From Bolinopsis microptera (lineage: Eukaryota > Ctenophora > Tentaculata > Lobata > Bolinopsidae): a DNA stretch of 64,000 nt. Position 1 is the first letter of the stretch; each line of letters starts with the position of its first letter. Of this stretch, positions 35,036-46,236 are shown in pieces. The position numbers and the translations under genes are program-made. The stretch is from assembly GCF_026151205.1 (NCBI RefSeq), contig NC_087077.1, forward strand, positions 5,728,483 through 5,792,482, read 5' to 3'. The notes under the pieces are model-generated. The model was not told the DNA's origin. It made no database searches and worked only from the letters and a program-made list of their open reading frames with translations.

Positions 35036-36825
35036 ATTATCGTGCCTAGAATATGATTCGTAAGAATATTACCACAAATATATAAAACCCCGATTTATTG
35101 CAATATCGCGCCCCGATAACCGCAAACCCCGATTTAACGCGGCCATTTCCCTTCTCCAAATGGGGCTTTATTTACAAGTTTAAGCCCCATTTGGGGAAGT
35201 TGCAGCTGTAATTTAAGTTTTCGGACAACGGAGAAACTGGATTGACCTTAATCATTAATGGGATATTAATTTCTCTGATATACTGTCTCTGAGACAGCCT
35301 TACTAAAGTTAAAGTTGATTACAAAGCGACGAGATGCGACCGAAAAACAGCTAACACCGGCAATCGGCATTAGCACTTTAGCAGAACGCGAATACTTATA
35401 CTATAGCTTAGCCAATAAAGATTGACCGGAATGAACTCTCCCATCTGAATGGGAGATATAATTATAATATAATGAATTTAATCATTATAAAATAATGAAG
35501 CCGCCAGATTAGACAGAAATATATGTGATATGCTCCAGGGGGCGTTGATTGACGACATTGGTGAATAAAAATAGTTGTCTCTCTAGCTCTGGTATCTACT
35601 CACCAGTAACTCCTCCTTTCTTATTGAAATGAGGGCGGGTCATAATTCTCAATTTTGACAATGTTGACAATTTTCTTGGCTATCTAGCAGGCAACTTCGC
35701 CAATGCAGTATAACCGAAAGCTGCTCTCTCATCTGATTGGGTGCTCAGAAAAACAATCAGAGTTGGATAGAGACTCCAGGGCGAGTTGAGAAATCGACAA
35801 ACGACAACTCACTTCCACGAGTCACGATTATTGGAATCAGTGCTTGAATCACGATTATTGAAATCAGTACTTCGAAGTTCGCTCCGCAAACCTTAATTAT
35901 TGAGCTCTATTCAGATGCGTAATTACAAACTATTCTGTTTTAATTGGTGTGCGAATGCCGAGACTCTACAGTCTAATCGCGACTGTCACGTGTGACTTTC
36001 CTAAAATGCACGCAGAATCTTTCAAGTTCTGCAGGTCTAAAATGAAAACACGATTATCATGTGCGCTTTCCACTTGAAATAATTACTGGTAAAATTACTA
36101 TATTCCCAGAAACCCTTACTGGACAATGGGGCCTAACTTTGAAAGTAAAAGAATTAAAGATTTCCGGTTTTTTGCAACATGTTCGTACTCTTGTAAAAGT
36201 AACGTTTCCCCCAGGTGGAACATTCAAAACAACGTAGATTTGGAGTTTATATCTACAAATTTCTAGAAAAGTGTCATTTTGGGCCGATCAAAAGTTTGCA
36301 ACTTTAACTTTGCAGAACTCTGTACTTTGTTTGACTGAATTGTGTCACGTGCTGGCTGCTTGAAGATTGGAATGCGCCACGCGTGCAAGTCATGTTTATA
36401 AATTGTAAATCATAAATGTCGCGCGCGAGGTCTAGCCGTCTGTTTAAATTAAACCACTTTTAGTTGAACTTGACGGATGTTACTCGTCTAAATTTCTTCG
36501 AAGTAGCGCGCGCCGCTTTTTTCTCGAAGGCAAGTGCTACGAAGGCAAGTTCTACGAAGTAGCTTGATTCACGATGTCAATCCTTCGCAGCTCGGTGAGG
36601 CACAGTGGTGCATTTTGCCGATCTACCGAAGATCTATCTTGCGAGAAGAATTATTTGATGCGCGGCGCGACCCAGTAGCACTACTGGGGAGATGCAAAAC
36701 ATTCTTGGCCTGGTAGCACTCTAGCTCGGAACCCAAATTGTAGTTTTTTAATGCATGCAGTGAAAATAGTGGTGATATCTGTTTTGTTGTAAATATAAAG
36801 TGACTTTGCAATATGTTATGACTTT
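35036..36825. other. Non-coding stretch with dispersed repeats
   Basis: Near 35080-35190 a repeat built on CCCCGATTTA resembles 49060-49130. Near 35820-35880 ATCACGATTATTG units repeat. The 36465-36535 stretch is the inverted partner of 1985-2075. No gene is seen. Confidence 0.45.
36465..36535. repeat. Short dispersed repeat, inverted copy of 1985-2075
   Basis: Contains TTGAACTTGACGGATGTTAC, the reverse complement of the sequence near 2045-2070, followed by CGAAGTAGCGCGCGCC. Confidence 0.5.
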
Positions 36826-37310
36826 GCTAAACATGAAAGTGTTGCTGATGACATTGCAGAATTGGAAGTTTGGGAGAGTATTTGGCTTTTAAAGTTCAAT
36901 CCTGCCAAATGTAAAGTAGTTCATGTTAATCTTAATAGTAATCCTAACTTAAATTATTTTGTTAATGGTGTAGAACTTGAAGCATCTGCTCAGGAAAAAG
37001 ACTCGCTGGCAGAGCGGCGAATACGTGGGGAAGCTTTTAAGGTTATTAATGGTTTGACTGAGTACGGCTCAGATTTGTTCAAAGTGAGCAGATCTGGTCT
37101 TAATCTTGTATCATCCAACAAATGTTGTAAGAGTATGGCAAAGATTAGGAATCTCCAAAGTTCATTTCTTCCAGAGCGAGTTATTCCTTACTGGAACAAA
37201 CTTCCTCTAGATGTTAAGAACTCGGTGACTGTTTTAGGTTTTAAGATTAAATTAGAAGGGTTTAAGAAAGATATGATTTCTAAGGATATTTCTAATGATT
37301 CACATTTTTG
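36826..37310 (+). mobile_element. LINE ORF2 fragment with internal deletion
   Basis: A continuous frame reads SIWLLKFNPAKCKVVHVN (the segment after the FADD box of a CR1/Rex1-type reverse transcriptase) and VNGVELEAS, then jumps directly into the C-terminal region LAERRIRGEAFKVINGLTEY and FLPERVIPYWNKLP. About 150-200 residues of the usual spacing are absent, so the copy is internally deleted. Immediately after it a second, different LINE fragment begins. Confidence 0.7.
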
Positions 37311-38345
37311 GAATGTTTCAAATGAAGTATTTCACTCTTGATTCTGATGACCCATCACAGCTAGAGCACAATATGGAACACTGTATGTCTGATATCAAGA
37401 AATGGATGACAAACAATTTCCTTCAACTGAATTCTTCTAAGACTGAAGTCATCGTTATATCCTCTAAATTTGACTCAAAAAATATTCCAGCCTCTCTACA
37501 GATTGTTAAGGATCAAGAGCCACATGTTGTTAGTGGAACTGTGAAGAGTCTTGGGCTGTATTTGGACAGTTATCTTTCAATGAGTGATCAGATTACGTCA
37601 GTGGTTCAAGCATGTAATATTCAGATCAGAAATTTGTGGTTTATTGCATCAAAACTGTCTTTTAACCTTAAGATTCAGCTTGTTCATGCTCTAGTACTCT
37701 CTAGAATTGATTACTGCAATAGCGTATATTTTGGACTGAGCTCTTATGATTTAAGTCGTTTACAGAAGGTGCAAAATTCTGCTGTAAGATTTATTTTCGG
37801 GAGAGGAAGAAAGGCACACACTACTCCACTACTTAAGAAAGTTCATTTTCTACCAGTTAGATTTAGAATAGATTTTAAGATTGCCCTACTTGCCTACAAG
37901 TGTTTAAATAATATAGCTCCTCCTTACTTAAAAGAGTTGATATCTCCTAGGCAGCAAAGTTTTAAAAATGTACGTCTTGATAATGATTATTTTTACCTTA
38001 GTTTTCCGCCCTCTCCTAACTATGTAAACACAGAGAAAGCTTTTAGTCACTGTGCAGTTAAAGTATTTAATTCCCTGCCATACGACATAAGATCAGCTGA
38101 GTCAGTTACATCTTTCAAGACCAAACTTAAAACATACTTCTTTTCTCTAGCATTTGATTGATTTTGCATTTACATAGGCAAAATGAACTTGTCATGTCTA
38201 ATTTTCAATTAAACTAAGCTCAGTTAATGTAAGAGCCGCTTTAGAAAGCACTGGAGTTTATCTCCAGGATTAAATTATATCGAGTTCTAGTTATATGATT
38301 TAGCTATAAGGCGGTTTATAAAAGTTGTATTTATTATTTATTATT
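37311..38345 (+). mobile_element. 5'-truncated LINE ORF2, C-terminal third
   Basis: An intact frame to the stop at 38159-38161 starts after the FADD box (DIKKWMTNNFLQLNSSKTEV) and continues through QIRNLWFIASKLSFNLKIQL, SRIDYCNSVYFGLSSYDL, LHFLP-like VHFLPVRFRIDFKIALLAYK and the end SAESVTSFKTKLKTYFF. This is the standard tail of CR1/L2/Daphne-type non-LTR polyproteins. The 3' end is a TTATTATTAT-rich stretch near 38325-38345, as in elements with short tandem-repeat tails. The absence of stops over 280 codons suggests recent insertion. Confidence 0.8.
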
Positions 38346-38711
38346 ATAAGTATTAGGGAGAATTGAAGGACCTAGCTATGTTAGTAATAAAGAGAAGCAT
38401 AACAATTATCTTTATTTCCACCCTTTTGTGGCAAAAAAGCGATTTATAAATCTTTATTCCACTGGGAAGTATGAATATGGTTATCTTTTGGGGATGCTTT
38501 TTGAATTTATTTGAAATTTTTGAACAAAGTTGTAGTTAATAATTTATTAATTTTGGTGGTAAGATATTTATGTTTTTCCATATAGTGATTTGATACTTTG
38601 TAGACATGTGTGATGATGTTATGTCATAATTTTTACTTTACTTTAGTTTACTTTATTGTGTAATGTACTGAAATAGCTAATATTTAAAATTGATTTGTCG
38701 TTCCAAATAGC

Positions 38712-41700
38712 ATGGAAACAAAAAAGGAAACTTGTCCCTGTAACCGCTGCAAGTCTGCAAATAACTTTACAAAAAAAACTGTAAAGAATCATGTTAAACT
38801 GTAAGGAGAGTTTTCCTACGAATTGGGAGTTACGGTAGGAGAGTTCTTGAGTACCCCGATAGAGAGTAAACTGGATGAAAAATTCTGGACAGTTGCAAGG
38901 TACACAGTTATATTATTATATATTTGGCATAAGTTAGTGTTCCCTTCAGTGTAGAGGAATTATAATTAAAATTATACTTTCCTTTCAGCTACATTCTGAA
39001 AAGGGTACAACACCATGCCGTAGATAAGGATACAAGGATACAAGGATACAAGGATACGAGGATACAAAAGTGATAATTATTTTATTGAATTCATAATAGG
39101 TATAATTCTGAAATAATTTAAGGTTACACAATTCTAGTTATTTACAAATGTGTAGGGCCAGGGATAAAATAGAAATGTTTTATAATACTTATTTTGAGGT
39201 CCTGTAGCATTATGCATTGGCCAGTATTTGAGTGAAAATCTGGGCTCTTATAGTAGGCTGTAAAATGTTCGTTCACAGAGAGAATTGAATGGATTGCTCT
39301 TGCTGAGCTGTGGCAGTAAATTTTGTAGGGTCTAGTGTTTTATCGGATAGCAAACCGGCTAGGTCAGTAATATTTTTGGGATGGAAGTTAAATTTTTCTC
39401 TAACTGAGGAGTAGAGTAAGGATGTGCTTACATTTAAGACCGGGGTAAGCCTCAGACTTACATACGAACACAAATACCTGCAAAGGTTGTTGAAAACCCT
39501 GACCAGGCAGTTAGGAGGAAGCTTCACCACGCTCACAGAAAGATAACGTCACTGCAGGTTGATTGATTGATTTCTTAAAATCTGGCTTTGTTAGACTACT
39601 AAATATTCCAATACGAATTTTACTTAAGATTGAACTGAAATTCACTGTCTCAATCTCAGGTAGACGCTCATAAAGATTTCAACGTGACCTGAAAGATACC
39701 GTGGGACGCCTAGAAACTGCGTCCTTCCAGACGTTGGAGTCTAAAGAGACTAAAGAATATGTTGCGGAGTCCTCCAACATAAACAAGCGACCAAGGATGG
39801 ACTCCGGAGACACAATCGAATTTATGAATGCTGGTAAATACGAGTCATACATTGAAATATTATTAGTATACTAATTCGTCTCATTTCCAAGTATTGTCTT
39901 CAAACTGACTCATACCATGCAATGTATGTAAACGTTTAATCACAGCGAATATGCGTTTGAACACAGCGTTTGAAGAATCAGAAATTTGCATCGGAGAAGA
40001 TTGTAAGATGCTTTGAAGCTCTCAATGAGGTACAATACGAGGTTGTACAAGTACCCATGGAGTTCAGGGCAAGCTACAACTGCAAATCGGAGAAAAAGGC
40101 TGGGGACCGTGTATTAAGAGCAGACACACCAGTTGTCTACACTAGTCTGCAGTCGTTGGTAAAGACAGTTATGAGTAAACTGGAACTTTACCAACTTCTG
40201 CAGCCGCAATGTTCACCGACGGCAAGGTATGCCATAATTTGATGCAGCTGCTCAATGTTGTAAATCAATTAATTTAAATATAATGTGGAGCTCCAAATGT
40301 CATTATAACAGTGCTACTTATTTCAGATATTATAACCAACATTGCTTATATTCTGCCTTGTAAACAAAGAGCAAATCTTCTTAATGCCTTCTTCCTGTCC
40401 TAAAACTAAAACTTCATCCTATTAAAGTAAAGGCCAGTTGTTACCACAAGCTATTATACCGTCCCTCTCAAAAACATGCCTCAGCCTCCATCAAAAACAA
40501 TTTTAGTTTTCAGTCCTTCTAGTTTCCAAAAATCTACCGAGCTAGTGTTCTGGTGTGCACAAAAGCCCCTAAGCCCGTGCATTCCTTGCCCCGCTAGCTG
40601 CCAGTCCTTGACAAACTTCCAATAGCAAAGATCAACTAGTCATTTACAAATTGAGCACTATACAATTTTAATTGTTTTAAATATTTGACTTTGTAAAATG
40701 AGCTAAAACATTGATTCATTAGTTTCATTGATTTATTAGTTTCATTGAAAAAAGATATGGGTGAAAGTATTTATAGATACAATTTAACCTATATATATAA
40801 AACAAGATTTTTTTCTCGATTAACTATCCCATGAGGTACTAAATAACACTTCTGTTTCAGAATCTGAGTATGAGGATATGTCAAAAGGTAGACTTGGCAG
40901 TTGTCCAAAGCATGGCCAGTGGTTCCTCCATCCAAGGAATAACTGTTTTGCCAGGCACAGACTTCTCCAAATCTGTTGAAGCATGTAGGTCTGGTACACT
41001 TGGTCCTGAGGAGGTAACGTGTGGTCCTTATCAGTACAGATACGAGAAAGCCTGCTCGAAAATCGGGTCACTAAGTACACTTGTATTCATATTATAATGC
41101 ATTAATTTCAGTATTAAATAAGTCACCAATTTTATGTGAATTGTAACAATTATAATTTAAGTAACTTTACACTTATTACCTTAAATCAGGCTGTTCACCA
41201 CAAGCTCACTTTGGAGGGAGCACATTGAACGGTAACGACGCTCACAACCTCGTTACACGATACCACAAGCTTGTTCCGCTGTGGATTGAAATTTTGGCAT
41301 TAGGAATGTGAGTACATAAAGTTTAATCGTACACATTTCGTCCACATTTCCATTCAAATTATTAATACTAAAGTATCCAATACTCAGTTTCAATAAAGTT
41401 ACAACTTCAGCTTTGAGCATGACGAACAGAAGCTACTCAAGAAAGAGATAGCAGATGTCATCTCACTGATGAAAATCTACGGTCCACTAGTGACTAACTT
41501 AGGAAACACGAATAGGTATTTACTATATCTACGATATCTATGCATCATTATTCAAAGTTAAAGTACAGCAAATGTAAGCTATCGAATATACCCACTTACC
41601 CAGTCTCAACTTCACCAAATTCAGGTTAACCAAGGAGGCAATCGATGAGCTGGACAAGGAAATTGCCGGTTTCCTAATAGAATATCGGAAATACTTCAAG

Positions 41701-41943
41701 ACTGTTCCGCCAAAGATCCACATGCTTGAAGACCACGTGATTCCCCAATTACGAAAGTTGGGTTGGTCGATGGGAATCGGGTCAGAACAAGGTGGCGAGG
41801 CCTCACACAAACTGGTGAAAGCAGTGAGGCAGCGATTTTTCAATAAGTCCTCAGATAAAGACAGTATATTAAGAGCCGTGACCAAGGTCACATCCGATAG
41901 CATTATAAGACTGAGGTCGGATACTATAGTAACAAAAGTTTAA
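38712..41943 (+). CDS. Spliced uncharacterised, possibly transposon-derived gene
   Basis: The last three exons are well supported by splice sites and phase: 41190-41307 (HFGGSTLNGNDAHNLVTRYH), 41411-41515 (FEHDEQKLLKKEIADVISLM) and 41625-41943 (AIDELDKEIAGFLIEYRKYF, PKIHMLEDHVIPQLRKLGW, MGIGSEQGGEASHKLVKAV). They end in a TAA. The pattern GG...NGND...HMLEDHV...EQGGE..H is a domain I have seen in many cnidarian and other invertebrate proteins of unknown function, often repeated and probably of transposon origin. Candidate upstream exons are 38712-38800 (METKKETCPCNRCKSANNF, a CxCxxC knuckle), about 39677-39833 (a coiled coil with NKRPRMDSGD) and about 39970-40230; their junctions are unsure. 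The catalytic role is unknown. An antisense LINE begins about 40 bases after the stop. Confidence 0.5.
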
Positions 41944-42585
41944 AAAAAGTAAAAAAACCTCCTCCATAGTACTAACCCAAGAATAGTAGTAAAACAAAGT
42001 ATTTTAGTAGTAAAACAAAGTATTTTATTTATTAGCAGTGCAATCAATTCATATGATATAATTATAAGAATATAATAGTATGTCACACCTATTTAACTGT
42101 TACATTTGAGTAGTCGTGCCATGGCTAAATCTAACTAGGACCAGTGGTGCCGATTAGCATTTAATAGGTGAGTCTAAGTGACACAAATGGAAAATTTTAA
42201 GAAAAGACGGATCAAAACACAGATCCAAGGACAAGGAGACCCCACTGCAGGACCATACATGCTATTGGCTTGTGCATGGCCCAAAAGGTTCCAGTTGTCC
42301 AGGAAACTGTACGTAGCTGGTCAACTAGTTTTGAATTCAGACTAGGCTTGATGAGTTCTGGGGTTTCTAGGTAAGATTTGATGGTGCCAGGTTTGTTCAG
42401 GAGGACATGGAAATTATGCGATGAATATATAGGTATATAAAAATCATATCAATATAAAAATAGATCCAAAAATAGATCCAAAGATTCACACGGCAGTCAG
42501 GGAACTTCCAGACAGGATGCTTTTGAAACAGGTATAATTAGCGCTTTTGTAATTAATTGTATGCAAGGGATGGGATGCTGATCAA

Positions 42586-45500
42586 CTAAGCTGGTTCAAT
42601 GCCCCAGCTATTTAGGGGGAGCCACTCAATTTCACGCCCAGGTGTTGTCAATTGCTGGGTTTCAAGTAACAGCTTTTTGATACGGCTCTTGATAATTGAG
42701 ATGGGGGAGGAAAGGTCGGAAAATTTACTCGAGCCAGGGACCATGACATTGTTTTCATTAGGAGTGCATTTGTCGAATATTTTATCAACCAAACTGTTCC
42801 ATATAGTCGTACCTTTAACGACAAAATTGTGTTTAGAAATGTCAAGTTTGTGTCGGGGGACCCGCATAGTTTGGCTACATGTTCTGGAACTTGTTTGGAA
42901 TAAACTTGTCAGAGAGATGGGTTGATGCAGTTTCAAGATTTTAAACAGTTCAGTGGATATATGTTGGATGTAAAGGTTGTGGATTGACATGATTTTCTCG
43001 GTATTGAATATTGGCTTAGTGTTTTCCAAAGCAAAGCTCCTTTTTGCGATATGTTCACTGTATGGTCTTGAACGTGCACATGTTTCATAGTACTCTGCCC
43101 GGTCAAAGCTTGGTTTGCTTCCAAATAGAAGGCGTACGCATCTTTTTTGGATGGAGAACAGTTTAGATAGCCTAAAAGGTGTGACACCGCCCCAGCTACT
43201 GATACAGTAGCTCATATGAGACTTGAATAATGAGTCATACAGTTTATGGTATTCTGTTTCTGGAATAAACTTCATAATACGTTTAATTATAGCTATACTT
43301 GTAGTTAGTTTACATTTTATGTTATCTAGTTGGGGTTCCCAGGATAGTTCATGGTCTATGATAACACCAAGGAATCTCACCTTATCTACTCGTGTAAGTG
43401 TGGTGCCTGATAACGTGAGTGAGTTCTCAGAGCCATATTCACGAGCACGTGCACAGGACGAGTAGCGGCCAGGCCTGAATAACATGTAGACCGATTTGCT
43501 TTGGTTAATGTGCAGCAAGTTAGATTCCATATAGTTATTTACAGATTCAAGTACTTTATTAGCATTCAAATAGGCTTCTTGTTCAGTTTTTCCAGCAACA
43601 AATATGTTCGTGTCATCTGCAAACAGTATGAAGTGTCCAAGTTGGCTAGAGTTAGTAATGTCATTAATGTAGAGTAAGAAGAGGAGAGGGCCTAGAACTG
43701 ATCCCTGTGGTACCCCATATTCAATTTTGCAGTGATCAGAGTGTGTATTTTGGAAATCAACATACTGCTGTCGGTTACACAAATAGCTTTCAATTAGGCC
43801 AAGACAGGGCCCTCTTATGCCATAGTGTTCAAGTTTGACAAGTAATTTTCTGTGGTCGATTGTGTCAAACGCTTTGCTTAAGTCAATAAATATGCCAATT
43901 ACATGATTCTTACTTTCTAGGTTTTTAAGAATGTGGTCAATGGAGTAATTGATGGCATGTGCCGTTGAGTGGTTGGATCTGAATCCAAACTGTTTATCGT
44001 ATATGACCATATGTGAAGTAAAGAAGCTATATAGTCGGCAGTAAATTACTTTTTCAAATATCTTACCAAAGATAGGTAGAATGGATATAGGCCTGTAGTT
44101 GTCAAACAGTTGTGGGTCTCCTTTTTTAAATACTGGGGTAACCTTACCTATTTTGAGAATATTTGGAAATAGACCCAGCTTCATGAATGAATTTAGGAAA
44201 CCAGCTAGGTGCCTAGAGATTGTTGTGACACATTTCTTAAGAACAGCTATTGATATGTCACTAGCCTTGTCACCCTGGAAGGTTTTAACAATTTTTTCGA
44301 TTTCCTCAGAATCACAGGGGTTTAAGAACATACTGTTGGTGACTCTTCTGTTAAAGTAGTTCTTATAATCAAGGGGTCTCTGGCAAGCTGTGTCACGACC
44401 TATTGGTTTGGAGGAGCAGAGTTTCGCATTAAGTTTACCTGCAATGGAAGAGAAGAACATGTTAAAGCCATTTGATATGACACGTTTGTCTTTTACTAAA
44501 CTACCATCTATTTTGAACGAGGCCTTTATTCCAGTTTTTGTTTTTCCTCTCAGTTCATTGATCAGTGCCCATGTTTGCTTCACATTACCTGAGACTTTTG
44601 AGAATTTTCTGCAATAGTACAATTTCTTGGCAGATCTGATAATGTATTTTAACTGTCGACGGAATTTACTATAGGTTAAGTATAGATCAGAGTCTCCAAG
44701 AGGGTTGGGTTCCTTAATTGTACTCTTCCACTGCTTGTAAAGATATTCTTTCTTTTTCACTGATGCAATGATCCCTGGTGTGATCCAAGGGTTTGCAATC
44801 ATATTTCTTTTTGACTTTTTGAACGATTCAGATTCAATTAAAAAGTTTTCTTCGATCAAAAGTTTTATCTTATTTGCAAAAATTTCAAAGTTTTCTACGT
44901 TGTAGCACACCTGCCCACAAAAATTTGTTTGAATATCTTCTAAGAACTTGTTCATATTAGATTCACAGTAGTCATATTTCGGTTTACAAGGGTCAAGTTC
45001 TGGTTCTTCAGGCATGCTACATTCGAGAATACAGAAAATTGGAGAGTGATGCGAAACCCTGGTATCCAGTAGTCCAGCTGACACAATATTGTCAGTGGAG
45101 TTTGTCAGAATATTGTCAATAAGCGATGGGACACAGCCTGGTTTATGGTGCGTTGCCAGTGATATAAGTGGGATGAAGTTATTTCCATATAAAATGTTTT
45201 CAAAGCTGGCAGAGCCTTTATTAAATAGATTAAAGTTGAAATCTCCAAGCAGGATAACGTTCCTGTCAGGAACCTGATTAAGAAGGCTCTCAAATTCGTG
45301 TAGGGCATCTTTGTCAGATCCACCAGGTGGTCTGTATAGGACGCCAACTGTTTGGGGCCTGCCAACATTTGTTATAGAGACAAACACTGATTCAAGGTTA
45401 GGGGTACACATACATAGTTTATCAATACGGGTGTAAGTAAGTGACTCATTGATGTAAATTCCCACTCCACTACCTTTAGATTTGTCACGTAATTTATTGG

Positions 45501-46234
45501 TGTATTCAGAGAGATAACCGGGTATCCTATACATGTCTTTGAGGTTTGCATCAATATTTGTCTCAGCCAAGCCAATAAACGAGAGTGGATGACTGTACTG
45601 TGAGATTTCTGTGACAAATGTATCAAAATTTGCAGCATTTCCATCAATATTGTTAAAAATACCAGTAAGGTTCTGCCCATTTCTATGATACAGCTTTATG
45701 AGGTTCTTAAAGCTTTTATGATCATAATTCTTACAGCTTTTATGGATTTCATTGATTTCAGAAACATCTTCAATTTCATCAAGGTGGACTGGGTCATGTT
45801 TGTCACGTATAAGTGCAGAAGCAAATGGGCAGTACCGTTGTGGTAAGCTGGCGATGCAGATGTAGCATTGCCAGCTATCATTGGTGTGGCTGTATTGGAA
45901 GAGATTTTTGGCACATTTAGAGTGAGTAACTTTTTTATTGAAATCTTTCAAATCAGTCAATTACATACAAGTTTACACAATGAATTAGTTAAATATAATA
46001 TTGTCCTCTAAGCATGGATTGTCAAAGTTGAAATTGTCTCGGACAAAATGTATGTAACCAAAGGACCTGAGGGTCACCAAAACACAGATATTGAGTGCAA
46101 ATGCAGCTCCTGCACAAGCATGGGCCCTTAACTGTTCCACAGGAGCTACAGTTCAAAATTTTGTGGTGTGTTGAGATAAATTTATTGCATCCCTTGCAAA
46201 CATTCTTAGTAATTTGTGGTTGTTTGATCATCAT
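42586..46234 (-). CDS. LINE ORF2: PHD finger, APE endonuclease, reverse transcriptase
   Basis: The polyprotein nicks target DNA and reverse-transcribes the element RNA. Its ATG is at 46234, two bases after the ORF1 stop. The first 35 codons hold half a PHD finger (CKGC...CSSC). The frame is then broken by an insertion (45932-46128) and resumes with HSKC...CYIC, open for 1124 codons from 45960. In that numbering the endonuclease spans about 95-312 (LAETNID, GDFNF at 239-243, SHHSP at 303-307). The reverse transcriptase spans about 595-850 (KKGDPQLFDNYRPIS, FIDLSKAFDT, GVPQGSVLGP, FADDT at 780-784), and a helical C-terminal region follows. There is no RNase H. Apart from the insertion I see no stop or frameshift, so the copy is young. 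Confidence 0.9.
45932..46128. mobile_element. 197-bp insertion in the ORF2 zinc finger, 5-bp TSD
   Basis: TAACT occurs at 45927-45931 and 46129-46133, on either side of this stretch. Removing 197 bases plus one copy (202 in total) brings the two halves of ORF2 into the same frame and joins CSSC to HSKC with the spacing of a PHD finger. Read on the minus strand the insert ends in CAATAAAAA next to the duplication, so it could be a short retroposed sequence; no inverted repeats are evident. Confidence 0.65.
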
Positions 46235-46236
46235 AA

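Noticed and set aside
45928-46133. Spliceosomal intron in ORF2 instead of an insertion
   Set aside because: GT...AG boundaries can be drawn, but splicing there would not restore the reading frame, whereas removal of the 197 bp plus one TAACT does.
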